DNA of 64,000 nt from Oerskovia enterophila (GTDB taxonomy: Bacteria; Actinomycetota; Actinomycetes; Actinomycetales; Cellulomonadaceae), in assembly GCF_001692445.1 (NCBI RefSeq), contig NZ_MAQA01000008.1, forward strand, positions 34,007 through 98,006, written 5' to 3'. Below the pieces are notes generated by a model. That model worked only from the letters and a program-made list of their open reading frames with translations, was not told the DNA's origin and ran no database searches. The position numbers and the translations under genes were made by a program. The first letter of the stretch is position 1; each line of letters starts with the position of its first letter. Shown here piece after piece: positions 1-8,420 of the stretch.

Positions 1-993
1 ACGGTGCCTGACGCGATCATGATCGGCACGTCGTTCATGCCGACCATGGTCTCCACCGGGGGCCTCGCCCCCGTCCCCGACGGGCTCGTCGACAGCGACG
101 ACTTCGTCGAGGGAGCCGCGGCCTCGACCGTGGCGGACGGCGTCGAGTACGGCGTGCCGTGGTACGTCGAGACCCGCGTCATGTACTACCGCTCGGACCT
201 CGCCGAGGCAGCCGGCGTGGCCGCCCCCACGACCTGGGAGGAGCTCACCGCCTTCGCGCAGGCCATGAAGGCGAACGGTTCGGCCTACGGCCTCCAGCTC
301 CCGATGGGGGACGCGGAGGACTCCACGCAGGTCATCCTCCCCTTCTACTCGCAGGCGGGCGGATCGATCTTCAACGAGGCCGGTGACGCCTACGACCTCG
401 ACAACCAGGCGATGGTCGACGCGCTCGACTACTACGCCTCGTTCTTCACCGAGGGCCTGTCCCCGCTCGCCGGCTACGGCGACACGCAGAACAGCGCGTT
501 CGTCGACGGCTCCGACCCGGCCTTCATCTCCGGCCCCTGGATGGTCAACGTCCTCGCCGACATGCAGGGCGAGGACTGGGTCGAGCAGAACGTCGCGACC
601 GTGCCCGTCCCCGCGGGGACCGCGAACAACGACTCCTACATCGGTGGTGCGCACCTCGGCGTCTTCAACGAGGCCAAGAACGCCGACGGCGCCTGGAAGC
701 TCGTCCGCTGGCTCGCGGAGCCCGAGACGCAGCAGGAGTGGTACGCCGCGACCAACGACCTCCCGGCCGTCAACAGCGCCTGGGACGACGAGGCCCTGAC
801 GGCCAACCCCCGCACCCAGGTCCTCCAGGAGCAGCTCAAGAACACGATCGCCCCGCCGACCGTGCCCAGCTGGGACGAGCTCTCCGCCACGATCGAGACC
901 GAGGCCGAGAAGGTCGCCAACGGTCAGGTCACGGCCGAGGACGCTGCCAAGACGATCCAGGCCAAGGCCGACGCGCTCGGGCTCGGCTGGTAA
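1..993 (+). CDS. Sugar ABC transporter substrate-binding protein, 5'-truncated by window edge
   Basis: Extracellular solute-binding protein (family 1 type) expected to deliver a sugar or oligosaccharide to the two permeases that follow. The frame is open from base 1 and 330 residues are visible. The signal peptide and N-terminal lobe start lie outside the window, so no start codon is assigned. Typical features are the YGVPWYVETRVMYYRSDL stretch, a WEEL helix region, and the C-terminal W-KLVRWLAEPETQQEW segment seen in MalE-like and CebE-like proteins. The stop is 9 bp before permease 1. With a GH1 beta-glucosidase as fourth gene, a beta-glucoside or cellobiose ligand is likely, but this is inferred from context only. 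Confidence 0.9.
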   Translation, partial: TVPDAIMIGTSFMPTMVSTGGLAPVPDGLVDSDDFVEGAAASTVADGVEYGVPWYVETRVMYYRSDLAEAAGVAAPTTWEELTAFAQAMKANGSAYGLQLPMGDAEDSTQVILPFYSQAGGSIFNEAGDAYDLDNQAMVDALDYYASFFTEGLSPLAGYGDTQNSAFVDGSDPAFISGPWMVNVLADMQGEDWVEQNVATVPVPAGTANNDSYIGGAHLGVFNEAKNADGAWKLVRWLAEPETQQEWYAATNDLPAVNSAWDDEALTANPRTQVLQEQLKNTIAPPTVPSWDELSATIETEAEKVANGQVTAEDAAKTIQAKADALGLGW

Positions 994-1002
994 CGAACCG
1001 TC

Positions 1003-1926
1003 ATGACAACGACCACCGAGGGACGGCGTCGGCGCTCAGTCGGCGCCGTCCACCGGCGACGCCAAGCCGTCGTCGCCTGGCTGTTCGCGCTGCCGTTCGT
1101 CGCGGTCTTCTCGGTCTTCATGCTGGGACCGCTGCTCGCATCGTTCGGCATGTCGTTCTCGGATCTCACGATCCGTGACATCAAGACCCCCTTCGCGGTG
1201 AACTTCGTCGGCCTCGACAACTTCGCGCAGGTCTTCCAGGACGAGCTGTTCCGCAAGGCGCTCGTCAACACCTTCTTCTTCGTCGTCGTCGGGATCCCCC
1301 TGACGATGGCGCTGGGGCTCGCGCTCGCCGTCGCCCTCAACTCGGGCATCGAGAAGTTCCGCAGCGTCTTCCGGGTCGGGTTCTACACCCCCGTCGTGAC
1401 GTCGATCGTCGCCGTCGCGGTCGTCTGGCGGTTCATCCTCCAGGACTCCGGCCTCGTCAACACCGTGCTGGGCTGGGTCGGCATCAACGGTCCCGACTGG
1501 CTGAACGACAGCACCTGGGCCATGCCCTCGATCATCGTCATGGCCGCGTGGCGCAACATGGGCACGCTCATGATCATCTTCCTCGCGGGCCTGCAGGCGA
1601 TCCCGCGCGACGTGTACGAGGCGGCCGAGGTCGACGGCGCCGGCTCGTGGCGCCGGTTCCGCTCCATGACGGTGCCGCTCATGCGCCCGACGCTGCTGCT
1701 CGGCGCGGTCCTGCTGTCCGTCGGGTTCCTCCAGGTGTTCGAGGAGCCGTTCGTCATGACCAAGGGCGGCCCGGTCAACTCCACGCTGACCATCAGCTAC
1801 TACGTCTACAACCAGTTCGGCTACGGCAACTACGCGTTCGCGTCCGCGGCGGCCTATGTGCTCTTCGCGCTGATCGCCGCCCTCGCCGCGGTCCAGTTCC
1901 GCCTGCTGCGGTCGAAGGAGGATTGA
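1003..1926 (+). CDS. Sugar ABC transporter permease (MalF-like), 307 aa
   Basis: Inner-membrane permease of a carbohydrate ABC importer. The N-terminus is cationic and is followed by about six hydrophobic segments, beginning with AWLFALPFVAVFSVFMLGPL. The EAA loop that contacts the ATPase is visible near residue 206 as EAAEVDGAGSWRRF. Length is normal for the family. The gene starts 9 bp after the binding protein and ends 1 bp before the second permease, so all are cotranscribed. No ATPase gene is present in the cluster. As in many actinobacterial sugar importers, a shared MsiK-type ATPase encoded elsewhere probably powers it (inference). Confidence 0.93.
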   Translation: MTTTTEGRRRRSVGAVHRRRQAVVAWLFALPFVAVFSVFMLGPLLASFGMSFSDLTIRDIKTPFAVNFVGLDNFAQVFQDELFRKALVNTFFFVVVGIPLTMALGLALAVALNSGIEKFRSVFRVGFYTPVVTSIVAVAVVWRFILQDSGLVNTVLGWVGINGPDWLNDSTWAMPSIIVMAAWRNMGTLMIIFLAGLQAIPRDVYEAAEVDGAGSWRRFRSMTVPLMRPTLLLGAVLLSVGFLQVFEEPFVMTKGGPVNSTLTISYYVYNQFGYGNYAFASAAAYVLFALIAALAAVQFRLLRSKED

Positions 1927-1927
1927 C

Positions 1928-2818
1928 ATGCCCCCCACGTCCTCGCGGGCGACCCCCGCGCCGTCGGGCACGAGCACCCTGGTGCGTCGCCCCCGCCGCC
2001 CGATCCGCTGGTCGCGCGGCGCCACGTACACCGCGCTCGTCGTCGGGCTCCTGCTGACGCTCATGCCGTTCATCTGGATGCTGCTCGGCAGCTTCAAGAC
2101 GCAGGGCGAGCTCCTGCAGCGCCCCATCACCTGGTGGCCGGAGAGCCCGACCCTCGAGAACTACGAGAAGTGGCTGTCCCAGCTCAACTACGGCCAGTTC
2201 TTCATGAACTCGATCGTCGTCGCCGTCGCGGTCGTGCTCGGCAACATCATCTTCTGCTCGATGGTCGGGTACGCGCTGGCCAAGATGCGGTTCCCGGGCA
2301 AGAAGGTGCTGTTCGCCCTCGTGATGCTGACCCTCATGGTCCCGGGCGTCGTCACGCTCGTTCCGATGTTCGTCCTCGTCTCGAACATGGGGCTCGTCAA
2401 CACCTACCCGGCGCTCATCCTGCCCTTCCTCGCAGGTCCGCTCGGGGTCTTCCTCATGCGGCAGTTCATCCTCGGGATCCCCGACGCGCTCATCGAGGCC
2501 GCGCGGATCGATGGCGCGGGCGAGTTCCGCATCTTCTTCCGGATCGTCCTCCCCCAGTGCGGGCCGCCGCTCGCGACGCTGAGCATCCTCACGTTCCTCG
2601 GTTCGTGGAACAACTTCCTGTGGCCGCTCGTCGTCGCGCAGACCGAGAACATGTACACCCTTCCGGTGGCGCTCTCGCTCTACTCGGTCGGCTCCAACGG
2701 CACCTACTACGGCCTGCTCATGGCCGGCTCGGTGCTCGTCGTGACCCCGATCCTGATCCTCTTCCTCTTCCTGCAGCGCTACTTCGTGCAGGGCATCGCC
2801 ATGACCGGCATCAAGTAG
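1928..2818 (+). CDS. Carbohydrate ABC transporter permease (MalG-like), 296 aa
   Basis: Second membrane subunit of the sugar importer. It shows the MalG pattern: a cytoplasmic N-terminus rich in Pro and Arg, a first membrane segment around residues 35-60, an ENYEKW periplasmic loop, and the EAA motif EAARIDGAGEFRIF near residue 190. The GSWNNFLWPLV segment and the C-terminal QRYFVQGIAMTGIK ending are also characteristic. ATG follows the previous stop after one base. The beta-glucosidase starts 10 bp downstream behind an AGGAG site, so import and hydrolysis of the sugar appear coupled in one transcript. Confidence 0.93.
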   Translation: MPPTSSRATPAPSGTSTLVRRPRRPIRWSRGATYTALVVGLLLTLMPFIWMLLGSFKTQGELLQRPITWWPESPTLENYEKWLSQLNYGQFFMNSIVVAVAVVLGNIIFCSMVGYALAKMRFPGKKVLFALVMLTLMVPGVVTLVPMFVLVSNMGLVNTYPALILPFLAGPLGVFLMRQFILGIPDALIEAARIDGAGEFRIFFRIVLPQCGPPLATLSILTFLGSWNNFLWPLVVAQTENMYTLPVALSLYSVGSNGTYYGLLMAGSVLVVTPILILFLFLQRYFVQGIAMTGIK

Positions 2819-2828
2819 GAGATACCCC

Positions 2829-3998
2829 ATGCCTCTCACCTTCCCCGACCCCTTCGTCTGGGGCGCCGCGACGGCAGCCCACCAGATCGAGGGCAACAAC
2901 GTGAACAGCGACTGGTGGGCGCGCGAGGTCGCGCCCGGCTCGACGCTCGCCGAGCCGTCGCGCGACGCCGCGGACAGCTACCACCGCTACGCCGACGACA
3001 TCCGGTTGCTGGCCGAGTCCGGCCTCACGTCCTACCGGTTCTCGATCGAGTGGGCACGCATCGAGCCCGCCGAGGGCATGTTCTCGCTCGCGGAGCTCGA
3101 CCACTACCGCCGCGTCGTGCAGTGCTGCCTCGACCACGGCGTGACGCCGCTGATCACGCTGCACCACTTCACCTCGCCCCGGTGGTTCGCCGAGGACGGC
3201 GGGTGGACAGACCCGCGGTCGGTCGAGCGCTTCTCCCGCTACGTGGAGCGCGTGCTGCCGCTGCTCGACGCCGCCTCGCACGTCTTCACCATCAACGAGC
3301 CCAACATCCTCGCCATGATGATCACGGCCGCCAAGGGCGAGGAGCAGCTCCAGGCGGGCACCATGCACGCGCCCGACCCCGTCGCGACCCAGCACCTCAT
3401 CGCGGCCCACCGCCGCGCGGTCGAGCTCGTGCGCACCGTCGGGGTCCCCGTGGGCTGGCCCGTGGCCCCGCAGCAGTTCTTCGCGGACCCCGGTGCCGAG
3501 GAGGTCCTGCGGGAGTACGCGTACCCGCGCGAGACCGTCTTCCTCGAGGCCGCCCGCGGCGACGACTTCATCGGCGTCCAGGCCTACACCCGCACCCGCA
3601 TCACGGTCGACGGACCGCTCCCCGCGCCCGACGACGCCGAGAAGACGCTCACGGGCTGGGAGTACTACCCGCCCGCCATCGCCGAGGCGGCCCGCCTGGG
3701 CCACGAGATCACCGGGCTCCCCGTCCTCGTGTCGGAGAACGGCATCGCGACCGCCGACGACGCCCGCCGGATCGACTACACGCGCGGCGCGCTGCGTGCG
3801 CTGCGTGCCGAGGTCGAGGCCGGTCTGCCCCTGATCGGCTACCTCCACTGGTCGCTGCTCGACAACTACGAGTGGGGCTCGTTCGCGCCGACCTTCGGGC
3901 TCGTCGCCTGGGACCCGGAGACCTTCGAGCGCACGCCCAAGCCCAGCCTCGGCTGGCTCGGTGCGGTCGCCCGCGGCGAGATCTCGCTCGACGACTGA
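2829..3998 (+). CDS. GH1 beta-glucosidase, 389 aa, cytoplasmic
   Basis: Retaining beta-glycosidase of family GH1 that would split imported beta-glucosides. The acid/base Glu is E157 in TINEPN and the nucleophile is E303 in VSENG. The N-terminal substrate signature FVWGAATAAHQIEG and the C-terminal LHWSLLDNYEW are intact. There is no signal peptide, fitting an intracellular enzyme acting on the sugar brought in by the three preceding genes. At 389 residues it is shorter than the usual 440-480, although all catalytic motifs are present. The gene order binding protein, two permeases, GH1 resembles the cebEFG-bglC arrangement of Streptomyces. Specificity for cellobiose is inferred. Confidence 0.93.
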   Translation: MPLTFPDPFVWGAATAAHQIEGNNVNSDWWAREVAPGSTLAEPSRDAADSYHRYADDIRLLAESGLTSYRFSIEWARIEPAEGMFSLAELDHYRRVVQCCLDHGVTPLITLHHFTSPRWFAEDGGWTDPRSVERFSRYVERVLPLLDAASHVFTINEPNILAMMITAAKGEEQLQAGTMHAPDPVATQHLIAAHRRAVELVRTVGVPVGWPVAPQQFFADPGAEEVLREYAYPRETVFLEAARGDDFIGVQAYTRTRITVDGPLPAPDDAEKTLTGWEYYPPAIAEAARLGHEITGLPVLVSENGIATADDARRIDYTRGALRALRAEVEAGLPLIGYLHWSLLDNYEWGSFAPTFGLVAWDPETFERTPKPSLGWLGAVARGEISLDD

Positions 3999-4064
3999 CC
4001 CGAGGGCGTGCCCTCGGCGCCGACCGGTAGCCGGGCGGTCGCCGCGAGCCGCTGGCCGCGAGCA

Positions 4065-4113
4065 CGCCAGCCGCCGGCCGCCAGCCGCCAGCCGCCAGCC
4101 GCCAGCCGCCAGC
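4065..4113. repeat. Tandem repeat, seven copies of a 7-bp unit
   Basis: Seven consecutive CGCCAGC units, the second being CGCCGGC, lie in the gap after the GH1 gene (3999-4307). The array directly abuts palindrome A1. The rest of this gap contains no convincing ORF. Confidence 0.9.
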
Positions 4114-4115
4114 CC

Positions 4116-4166
4116 AGAACGAGGTTGTGGTCGTGATGGAGCCCATCACGACCACAACCTCGTTCT
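4116..4166. repeat. Family A palindrome, copy A1
   Basis: Perfect 24-bp arms (4116-4139 and 4143-4166) separated by AGC. The arm begins AGAACGAGGTTGTGGTCG. Relative to other copies, C to T in one arm is matched by G to A in the other (GTTGTGG instead of GTTGCGG). It lies 118 bp after the GH1 stop, where it could act as a hairpin terminator without a U-tract. Confidence 0.9.
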
Positions 4167-4307
4167 CGGCAGAGCCCCGCGCGTGGACCATCACGTCAGG
4201 GCAGTGACCCACCGGATCTCGATCTCACCGGGTGCGACCCCTGCGTCCGGGTGCATCCTGGGAGGAAGGGGTTCCGCCCCGGAGCTCCCGGTCAGGGAGG
4301 AGTCGAC

Positions 4308-4496
4308 ATGTCCGGTCTCATGCTCGCCAGCAGCGTCGATGCTGCGATCTACGTCCCCACGGGGTCGGGGCCCGCGAACTGGTTCCTGCTGTTCGGGATC
4401 GTGCTGGTCGCCGCGATCATCGTCTACATGATCGTCGAGCTGGTCCGCGCCGCGCACGACCGGCATCTTCCGCCGCACCGGCGCATGTCGCACTAG
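4308..4496 (+). CDS. Small single-pass membrane protein, 62 aa, unknown function
   Basis: Not recognised. ATG 4308 is chosen because a GGGAGGAG ribosome-binding site precedes it; an upstream in-frame ATG at 4251 lacks one. One hydrophobic segment (WFLLFGIVLVAAIIVYMIVEL, about residues 24-44) is followed by a basic, His-rich tail ending in RHLPPHRRMSH. The gene stands alone between the sugar operon and the convergent S9 peptidase. It could be a small membrane regulator or transporter accessory, but nothing in the sequence decides this. Confidence 0.6.
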   Translation: MSGLMLASSVDAAIYVPTGSGPANWFLLFGIVLVAAIIVYMIVELVRAAHDRHLPPHRRMSH

Positions 4497-4592
4497 CGGC
4501 CGGGCAGCCCACGTCCCGCACGTGCCGCCGTCGAACGATCGTCCGTCGGCGCGTTCCGCCCGGGCGAGCGCCCGCCGAGGTAGAACGCAGTA

Positions 4593-4644
4593 CGCGAGGT
4601 AGAACGCGGTACGCACTACCTCGCGCACCACGTTCTACCTCGCG
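4593..4644. repeat. Nested inverted repeat between convergent genes
   Basis: Arms 4593-4610 and 4627-4644 (CGCGAGGTAGAACGCGGT against its complement with one mismatch) pair. Another direct copy of the left arm starts at 4576 and an inner CTACCTCGCG lies in the loop. Alternative hairpins are therefore possible. Position between the stops at 4496 and 4722 suits a bidirectional terminator. Confidence 0.8.
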
Positions 4645-4721
4645 TCTCCCCGCACGGGCACCGCACCTCTCACCTCACGGGCGGAACCGCCACGCCCTCC
4701 CCGCGCCGGGTCGGACCGCGG

Positions 4722-6965
4722 TCAGCCCAGCGTCGTCGGGAGCTCCGCGGCTCCCTCGCCCGGGGCCTCGCCCAGCACGCGCTCCGCGAGGAACGCCTGC
4801 ACCACCTGGTACCAGACGATCGAGTGCTGCGGCTGGAGCACCCAGTGGTTCTCGTCGGGGAAGTACAGGAAGCGGTGGTCGGTGGTCCCGTCCGCCGCCG
4901 CGGGCAGGCCCGACGCCGACAGCAGCTCGTACCAGAGGCGCAGCCCCTCGCCGATCGGGACGCGGTAGTCCTTGTCGCCGTGGATCACGAGCATGGGCGT
5001 CACGATGTCCGCCACGAACCGGTGCGGGGAGTGCTCTGCCGCCATCTCGGGCGTCATCTCGCGCTGCCAGTAGTAGCCCGCGTCCGTCGTCGGGCCGAAC
5101 TGGTCCAGCGCCCACAGGCTCGCGTGCGTGACGATCGCCTTGAACCGGTCCGTGTGGCCCGCGACCCAGTTCGCCATGTACCCGCCGAACGAACCGCCCA
5201 TCGCGGCCGTGCGGGTCTCGTCGACCTCGGGCAGCGCCTCGGCCGCGTCGGTGATCGCGAGCAGGTCGGTGTACGGGGCCGCGCCCCACGAGCCCCAGCC
5301 GCGCTGCACGAAGTCCTGGCCGTAGCCCGTGGACAGCGCCGGGTCCGGGAGGAGGACCGCGTACCCCTGGGCCACGAGGATCCACGGGTTCCAGCGCCAG
5401 CTCCACGCGTTCCACGAGCCGAGCGGTCCGCCGTGGATCCACAGCAGCAGCGGCGCGGGGTTCTCGGCGCTCGCACCGTGCGGCAGCGCGAGCCAGCCGC
5501 GCACGCGGACGTCGTCCGACGCGGCGGTCTCGATCTCGGTCAGCGCCCCGGGCAGGTCGGGGCTCGCGACCGGGCCGCGCAGCGGGGTCGCCGCGACGGG
5601 CGTGCGCTCGTGCGCGGGGGCCGCGAGGAAGCCCGCGAGCTCGATCCGCACGGGGTGCGAGGGCTCGAGGTAGCTCACGCGCTGGGCGTAGGCGGCCGAG
5701 GCGTCGGGCGCGATGCGGACGTCGGTGAACATCGCGTCGTCCGCGGTCAGACGGGTCACGGTGCCGTCGTCGCCCGTCCCGTCGGGGGTGAAGGCGACGT
5801 GGAAGACCGGGCCGCGGCCGTCGTCGTCGGCCGTGACGAGCAGGCCCGAGCCGTCGGGCAGCCACGCGGCCGAGGTGGGCCAGCGGTCCCAGCTCGCGGC
5901 GAGCGAGCGCAGGCCGTGGTTGGCTCCGTCGCTCGGGTCGCCGTCGGACCCGTCGCCCGCACGCAGCGGGACGACCGCGAGGCTGTGCTCGGGCGCGGCC
6001 TGCGGGGTCGTGATGGTCTCGCGGACGAACACGACCCAGGCTCCGTCGGGCGAGACGACGGGCGAGGACGCCTCGGCCCCGGGCTCGTCGACGAGCGTGC
6101 GACGCTCGCCGGTCGCGGTGTCGACCGCGACGAGGATCGAGCGCGCGGACGCCCCCGGTCCGGGGACGGACCAGGAGGTGACGAGCGTGGTGCCGTCGGC
6201 GGACAGGTCGGCCGAGTGCTCGCGCAGCGCAGGCCCGACGGCGGAGGTCACGTCGCGCAGCTCGACGCGCCCTGCGGGGAGCTCGGGGACGGCGTCCTCC
6301 GCGTCGGTGTCGGCAGGCGCCGGGAGCGGACGCGCCGGCTCGTCGGTCAGGTGCGAGAGGTCGGCGACGAACCGGTGCGGCTCGGACGGCCCCAGGTCGT
6401 GGTCCCAGTACCGCACGGGGTACCCCGTGTGGAGGATCGCGGCGACCTTCTTGTCCTTGCGGGCCTTGCGCAGCTCGGCGTCGTGGACCAGGTCGCGCGC
6501 GCTGGGCAGGACGTCGACGGCGAGCGAGAGGACGGGCGCGCTGCGCGCGACGAGCGGGGCCGAGACACCGGCCGGTGCCGAGGCGACGATGCGCGCCTCC
6601 CCACCGGCGGCGGGCAGGAGCCACAGGGCAGAGGTCGGGTCGCCTTCGGTCGACGCCGAGGCGTCGCTGTCGGGGCGGGCCGACGTGAAGAGCAGGTCGC
6701 CCTCGGCCGTGAAGGCGGCGCCGGACTCGCCCTTGGTGCTCCGGGTCAGGCGGCGGGCCGGGGCCTCGCCGGTCGGGTCGACCTCCCACAGCGCCGAGAC
6801 GTACGCCGTGCGCTTCGCGTCGAGCGTCGACACGCTCGTCACGAGCCGGCGGCCGTCCGGGGACATCACGAGGCCGCCCGTGCGGGGGATCGCGACGTAC
6901 TGGTCGAGGTCGTGGAAGGGGGTGGTGCCCGGCTGGTGCGGGGCGTTCGCGGAGTCGGTGGTCAC
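4722..6965 (-). CDS. S9 family peptidase (prolyl oligopeptidase / acylaminoacyl peptidase type), 747 aa
   Basis: Serine peptidase with an N-terminal beta-propeller-like region and a C-terminal alpha/beta-hydrolase domain. Visible catalytic elements are the oxyanion HGGP, nucleophile S592 in GGSFGGY, an Asp near residue 665 in HGDKDYRVP, and H707 in DENHW. This order and spacing match the S9 family. The propeller part carries repeated D-G-x-W-V-V-F or SPDGRR signatures. Start is GTG 6965 (MTTDSANAP). No signal peptide is visible, so it probably cleaves peptides in the cytoplasm. A 768-residue reading in another frame over the same DNA is a codon-bias shadow. It is monocistronic and divergent from the lipoprotein gene. 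Confidence 0.93.
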   Translation of the reverse strand: MTTDSANAPHQPGTTPFHDLDQYVAIPRTGGLVMSPDGRRLVTSVSTLDAKRTAYVSALWEVDPTGEAPARRLTRSTKGESGAAFTAEGDLLFTSARPDSDASASTEGDPTSALWLLPAAGGEARIVASAPAGVSAPLVARSAPVLSLAVDVLPSARDLVHDAELRKARKDKKVAAILHTGYPVRYWDHDLGPSEPHRFVADLSHLTDEPARPLPAPADTDAEDAVPELPAGRVELRDVTSAVGPALREHSADLSADGTTLVTSWSVPGPGASARSILVAVDTATGERRTLVDEPGAEASSPVVSPDGAWVVFVRETITTPQAAPEHSLAVVPLRAGDGSDGDPSDGANHGLRSLAASWDRWPTSAAWLPDGSGLLVTADDDGRGPVFHVAFTPDGTGDDGTVTRLTADDAMFTDVRIAPDASAAYAQRVSYLEPSHPVRIELAGFLAAPAHERTPVAATPLRGPVASPDLPGALTEIETAASDDVRVRGWLALPHGASAENPAPLLLWIHGGPLGSWNAWSWRWNPWILVAQGYAVLLPDPALSTGYGQDFVQRGWGSWGAAPYTDLLAITDAAEALPEVDETRTAAMGGSFGGYMANWVAGHTDRFKAIVTHASLWALDQFGPTTDAGYYWQREMTPEMAAEHSPHRFVADIVTPMLVIHGDKDYRVPIGEGLRLWYELLSASGLPAAADGTTDHRFLYFPDENHWVLQPQHSIVWYQVVQAFLAERVLGEAPGEGAAELPTTLG

Positions 6966-7013
6966 TGCACCGTCCTATCACGACAGCCCGCCCGCGGGTG
7001 CTCTCGGTGAGCG

Positions 7014-7019
7014 CATACT
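7014..7019 (+). promoter_or_regulatory. Putative -10 element of a leaderless transcript
   Basis: CATACT ends 6 nt before the GTG start at 7026 and no ribosome-binding site precedes that GTG. This spacing is typical of leaderless actinobacterial mRNAs whose first nucleotide is the start codon. The -35 box is not clear. Confidence 0.45.
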
Positions 7020-7025
7020 GGACAC

Positions 7026-7490
7026 GTGCCCAAGGTTCCCCTCCCCGCCCTGACCGTGTGCGCCGCCGTCGGGCTTCTCCTGACAGGCTGCGGGTCCGAG
7101 CCCGCGCAGGACCTCGACGACACCGTGCTCACGGGCGTGCAGGCCGCAGGCCGCGCCGACGGGGAGCTCGACCTCATCAGCACGACGCACTTCGACTGGC
7201 AGAAGGCCGTGATCGTCTGCCCCGGCGACGACGTGACCGAGGTCGCCGAGGCCGCAGGGAGCGACGCCGGGCCGGTCACCGGGGACTTCCCCAACACGGT
7301 CGACGTCGGCACGGGCTACCTCGTGTTCGTCAACAACAACGAGGTCGCGCACACCGCGACGCTGCGCCTGGCCCAGGCCGACGTGTGCAGCGAGGACCTC
7401 TCGATCTCGAACCGGGTCCTGACCCCCGGGGCCGCGACGCTGCACGTCGCGCGCGGCACGGGGGACGGGTGGGTCGTGACGCGCAGCTGA
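7026..7490 (+). CDS. Secreted lipoprotein, 154 aa, unknown function
   Basis: Not assignable to a named family. The N-terminus MPKVPLPALTVCAAVG-LLLTGCG is a lipoprotein signal peptide with lipobox LTGC, so the mature protein would be lipidated on the outer face of the membrane. The mature part is about 130 residues and acidic, with two further Cys residues (IVCPGDDV and DVCSEDL) that could form a disulfide. It ends in GDGWVVTR. The gene is divergent from the S9 peptidase and convergent with the phosphonatase-like gene, with a palindrome between the latter two stops. Confidence 0.75.
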   Translation: MPKVPLPALTVCAAVGLLLTGCGSEPAQDLDDTVLTGVQAAGRADGELDLISTTHFDWQKAVIVCPGDDVTEVAEAAGSDAGPVTGDFPNTVDVGTGYLVFVNNNEVAHTATLRLAQADVCSEDLSISNRVLTPGAATLHVARGTGDGWVVTRS

Positions 7491-7531
7491 CGGTTGGGCC
7501 GGTCCGGCGGCTGCCGGCGGGTCCAGCGGGT

Positions 7532-7590
7532 GCCGAGCACGAGGTTGCGATCGTTCCCAGCGTGAGAACGACCGCAACCTCGTGCTCGGC
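7532..7590. repeat. Family A palindrome, copy A2, between convergent stops
   Basis: 25-bp arms 7532-7556 and 7566-7590 with one mismatch (A/G in GCGATCG against GCGGTCG) and a 9-nt loop. The outer end is GCCGAGCACGAGGTT. It lies 42 bp from the lipoprotein stop and 51 bp from the hydrolase stop, consistent with bidirectional termination. Confidence 0.9.
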
Positions 7591-7640
7591 GCGACCCGGG
7601 ACCCCCGACGCAGGACCCCGGACCCGGAACCCCGCCGGCG

Positions 7641-8420
7641 TCAGGCGTTGAGCCGCGCCACCAGACCGGGGAGCTCGGCGACCGAGTCGAGCAGGAAGTC
7701 GTGCCGCTCGCGCCCCAGGTCCGCGGCGCCGAGCTTGCCCGTGAGCACCCCGACGACCGCCCCGACCCGTGCGTTGACCCCCGCGCGCAGGTCGAGCACG
7801 GTGTCCCCCGCGGCGAGCACGCGCGCGACGTCGAGCACCCCCGTGCGCTCCATGTCGCGGTGGATCATGTACGGCGCGGGGCGCCCGAGCGGCACCTCGT
7901 CGGCGCAGGTCACGGCGTCGAGCGTGACCTCGGGCGAGAGCCACTGCTCGGGCCCCGCGGCGACCGTCCAGCCGAGCACGTCGAGGATCCCCCGGGTCAC
8001 CTCGCGCGTGAAGCCCGTGGTCAGCGCGACCTTGACGCCCGCGGCGCGCAGGGCCACGAAGGCCTCGGGTGCGCCGGGGATCGGGGTCGGCGGGTTCAGG
8101 AGGTACGCCTCGCGGAGGAGCGCGGTGAAGCGCGCGAACGCTGCGTCGACCGTCGCCTCGTCGGGGGCGTCCACCGGGGTGCGGGGAGAGTCGGCACCGA
8201 TCGCGAGCAGGGCGGTGATCGCCGCGCGCTTCTCGGCTCCCATCCAGTGCTGGATGTCCGACGACGTCGCACCGCTCCCGTGCTCGAGGACCGCCGCGTG
8301 CAGCGCCTCGTAGACCGCGCCGCCCTCCTCGACGGTCGTGCCCGCGATGTCGAGCGCGACGAGCTCGATCGCGAGGGGCGGGCGGACGGTGGTCGTGGAG
8401 GTGCTGGTCGTGCTGGTCAT
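7641..8420 (-). CDS. Phosphonatase-like HAD hydrolase, 259 aa
   Basis: HAD-superfamily hydrolase close to the PhnX-like family (TIGR03351 type). Motif I is LDIAGT, the DxAGT form seen in phosphonoacetaldehyde hydrolase, near residue 22. A cap region carries MGAEKRAAI, and the C-terminal DTVLDLRAG provides the acidic motif. Whether the Lys in MGAEKR equals the Schiff-base Lys of true phosphonatase needs an alignment. Start ATG 8420 overlaps the GntR stop by 4 bp, so both are cotranscribed. Families of this type occur beside TIGR03364-type FAD oxidoreductases and phosphonate transporters, exactly as here. A C-P bond cleavage role on an aminophosphonate derivative is therefore inferred. Confidence 0.85.
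   Translation of the reverse strand: MTSTTSTSTTTVRPPLAIELVALDIAGTTVEEGGAVYEALHAAVLEHGSGATSSDIQHWMGAEKRAAITALLAIGADSPRTPVDAPDEATVDAAFARFTALLREAYLLNPPTPIPGAPEAFVALRAAGVKVALTTGFTREVTRGILDVLGWTVAAGPEQWLSPEVTLDAVTCADEVPLGRPAPYMIHRDMERTGVLDVARVLAAGDTVLDLRAGVNARVGAVVGVLTGKLGAADLGRERHDFLLDSVAELPGLVARLNA

Noticed and set aside
1036..2899. Long minus-strand ORFs opposite the sugar permeases (364 and 368 aa)
   Set aside because: Translations are Arg/Glu/Asp/His-rich low-complexity text typical of antisense frames in high-GC DNA. They overlap genes with clear membrane-protein sequence.
4675..6981. 768-aa minus-strand ORF over the S9 peptidase gene
   Set aside because: Shadow frame rich in Arg and Gly; the 747-aa frame holds the catalytic motifs.
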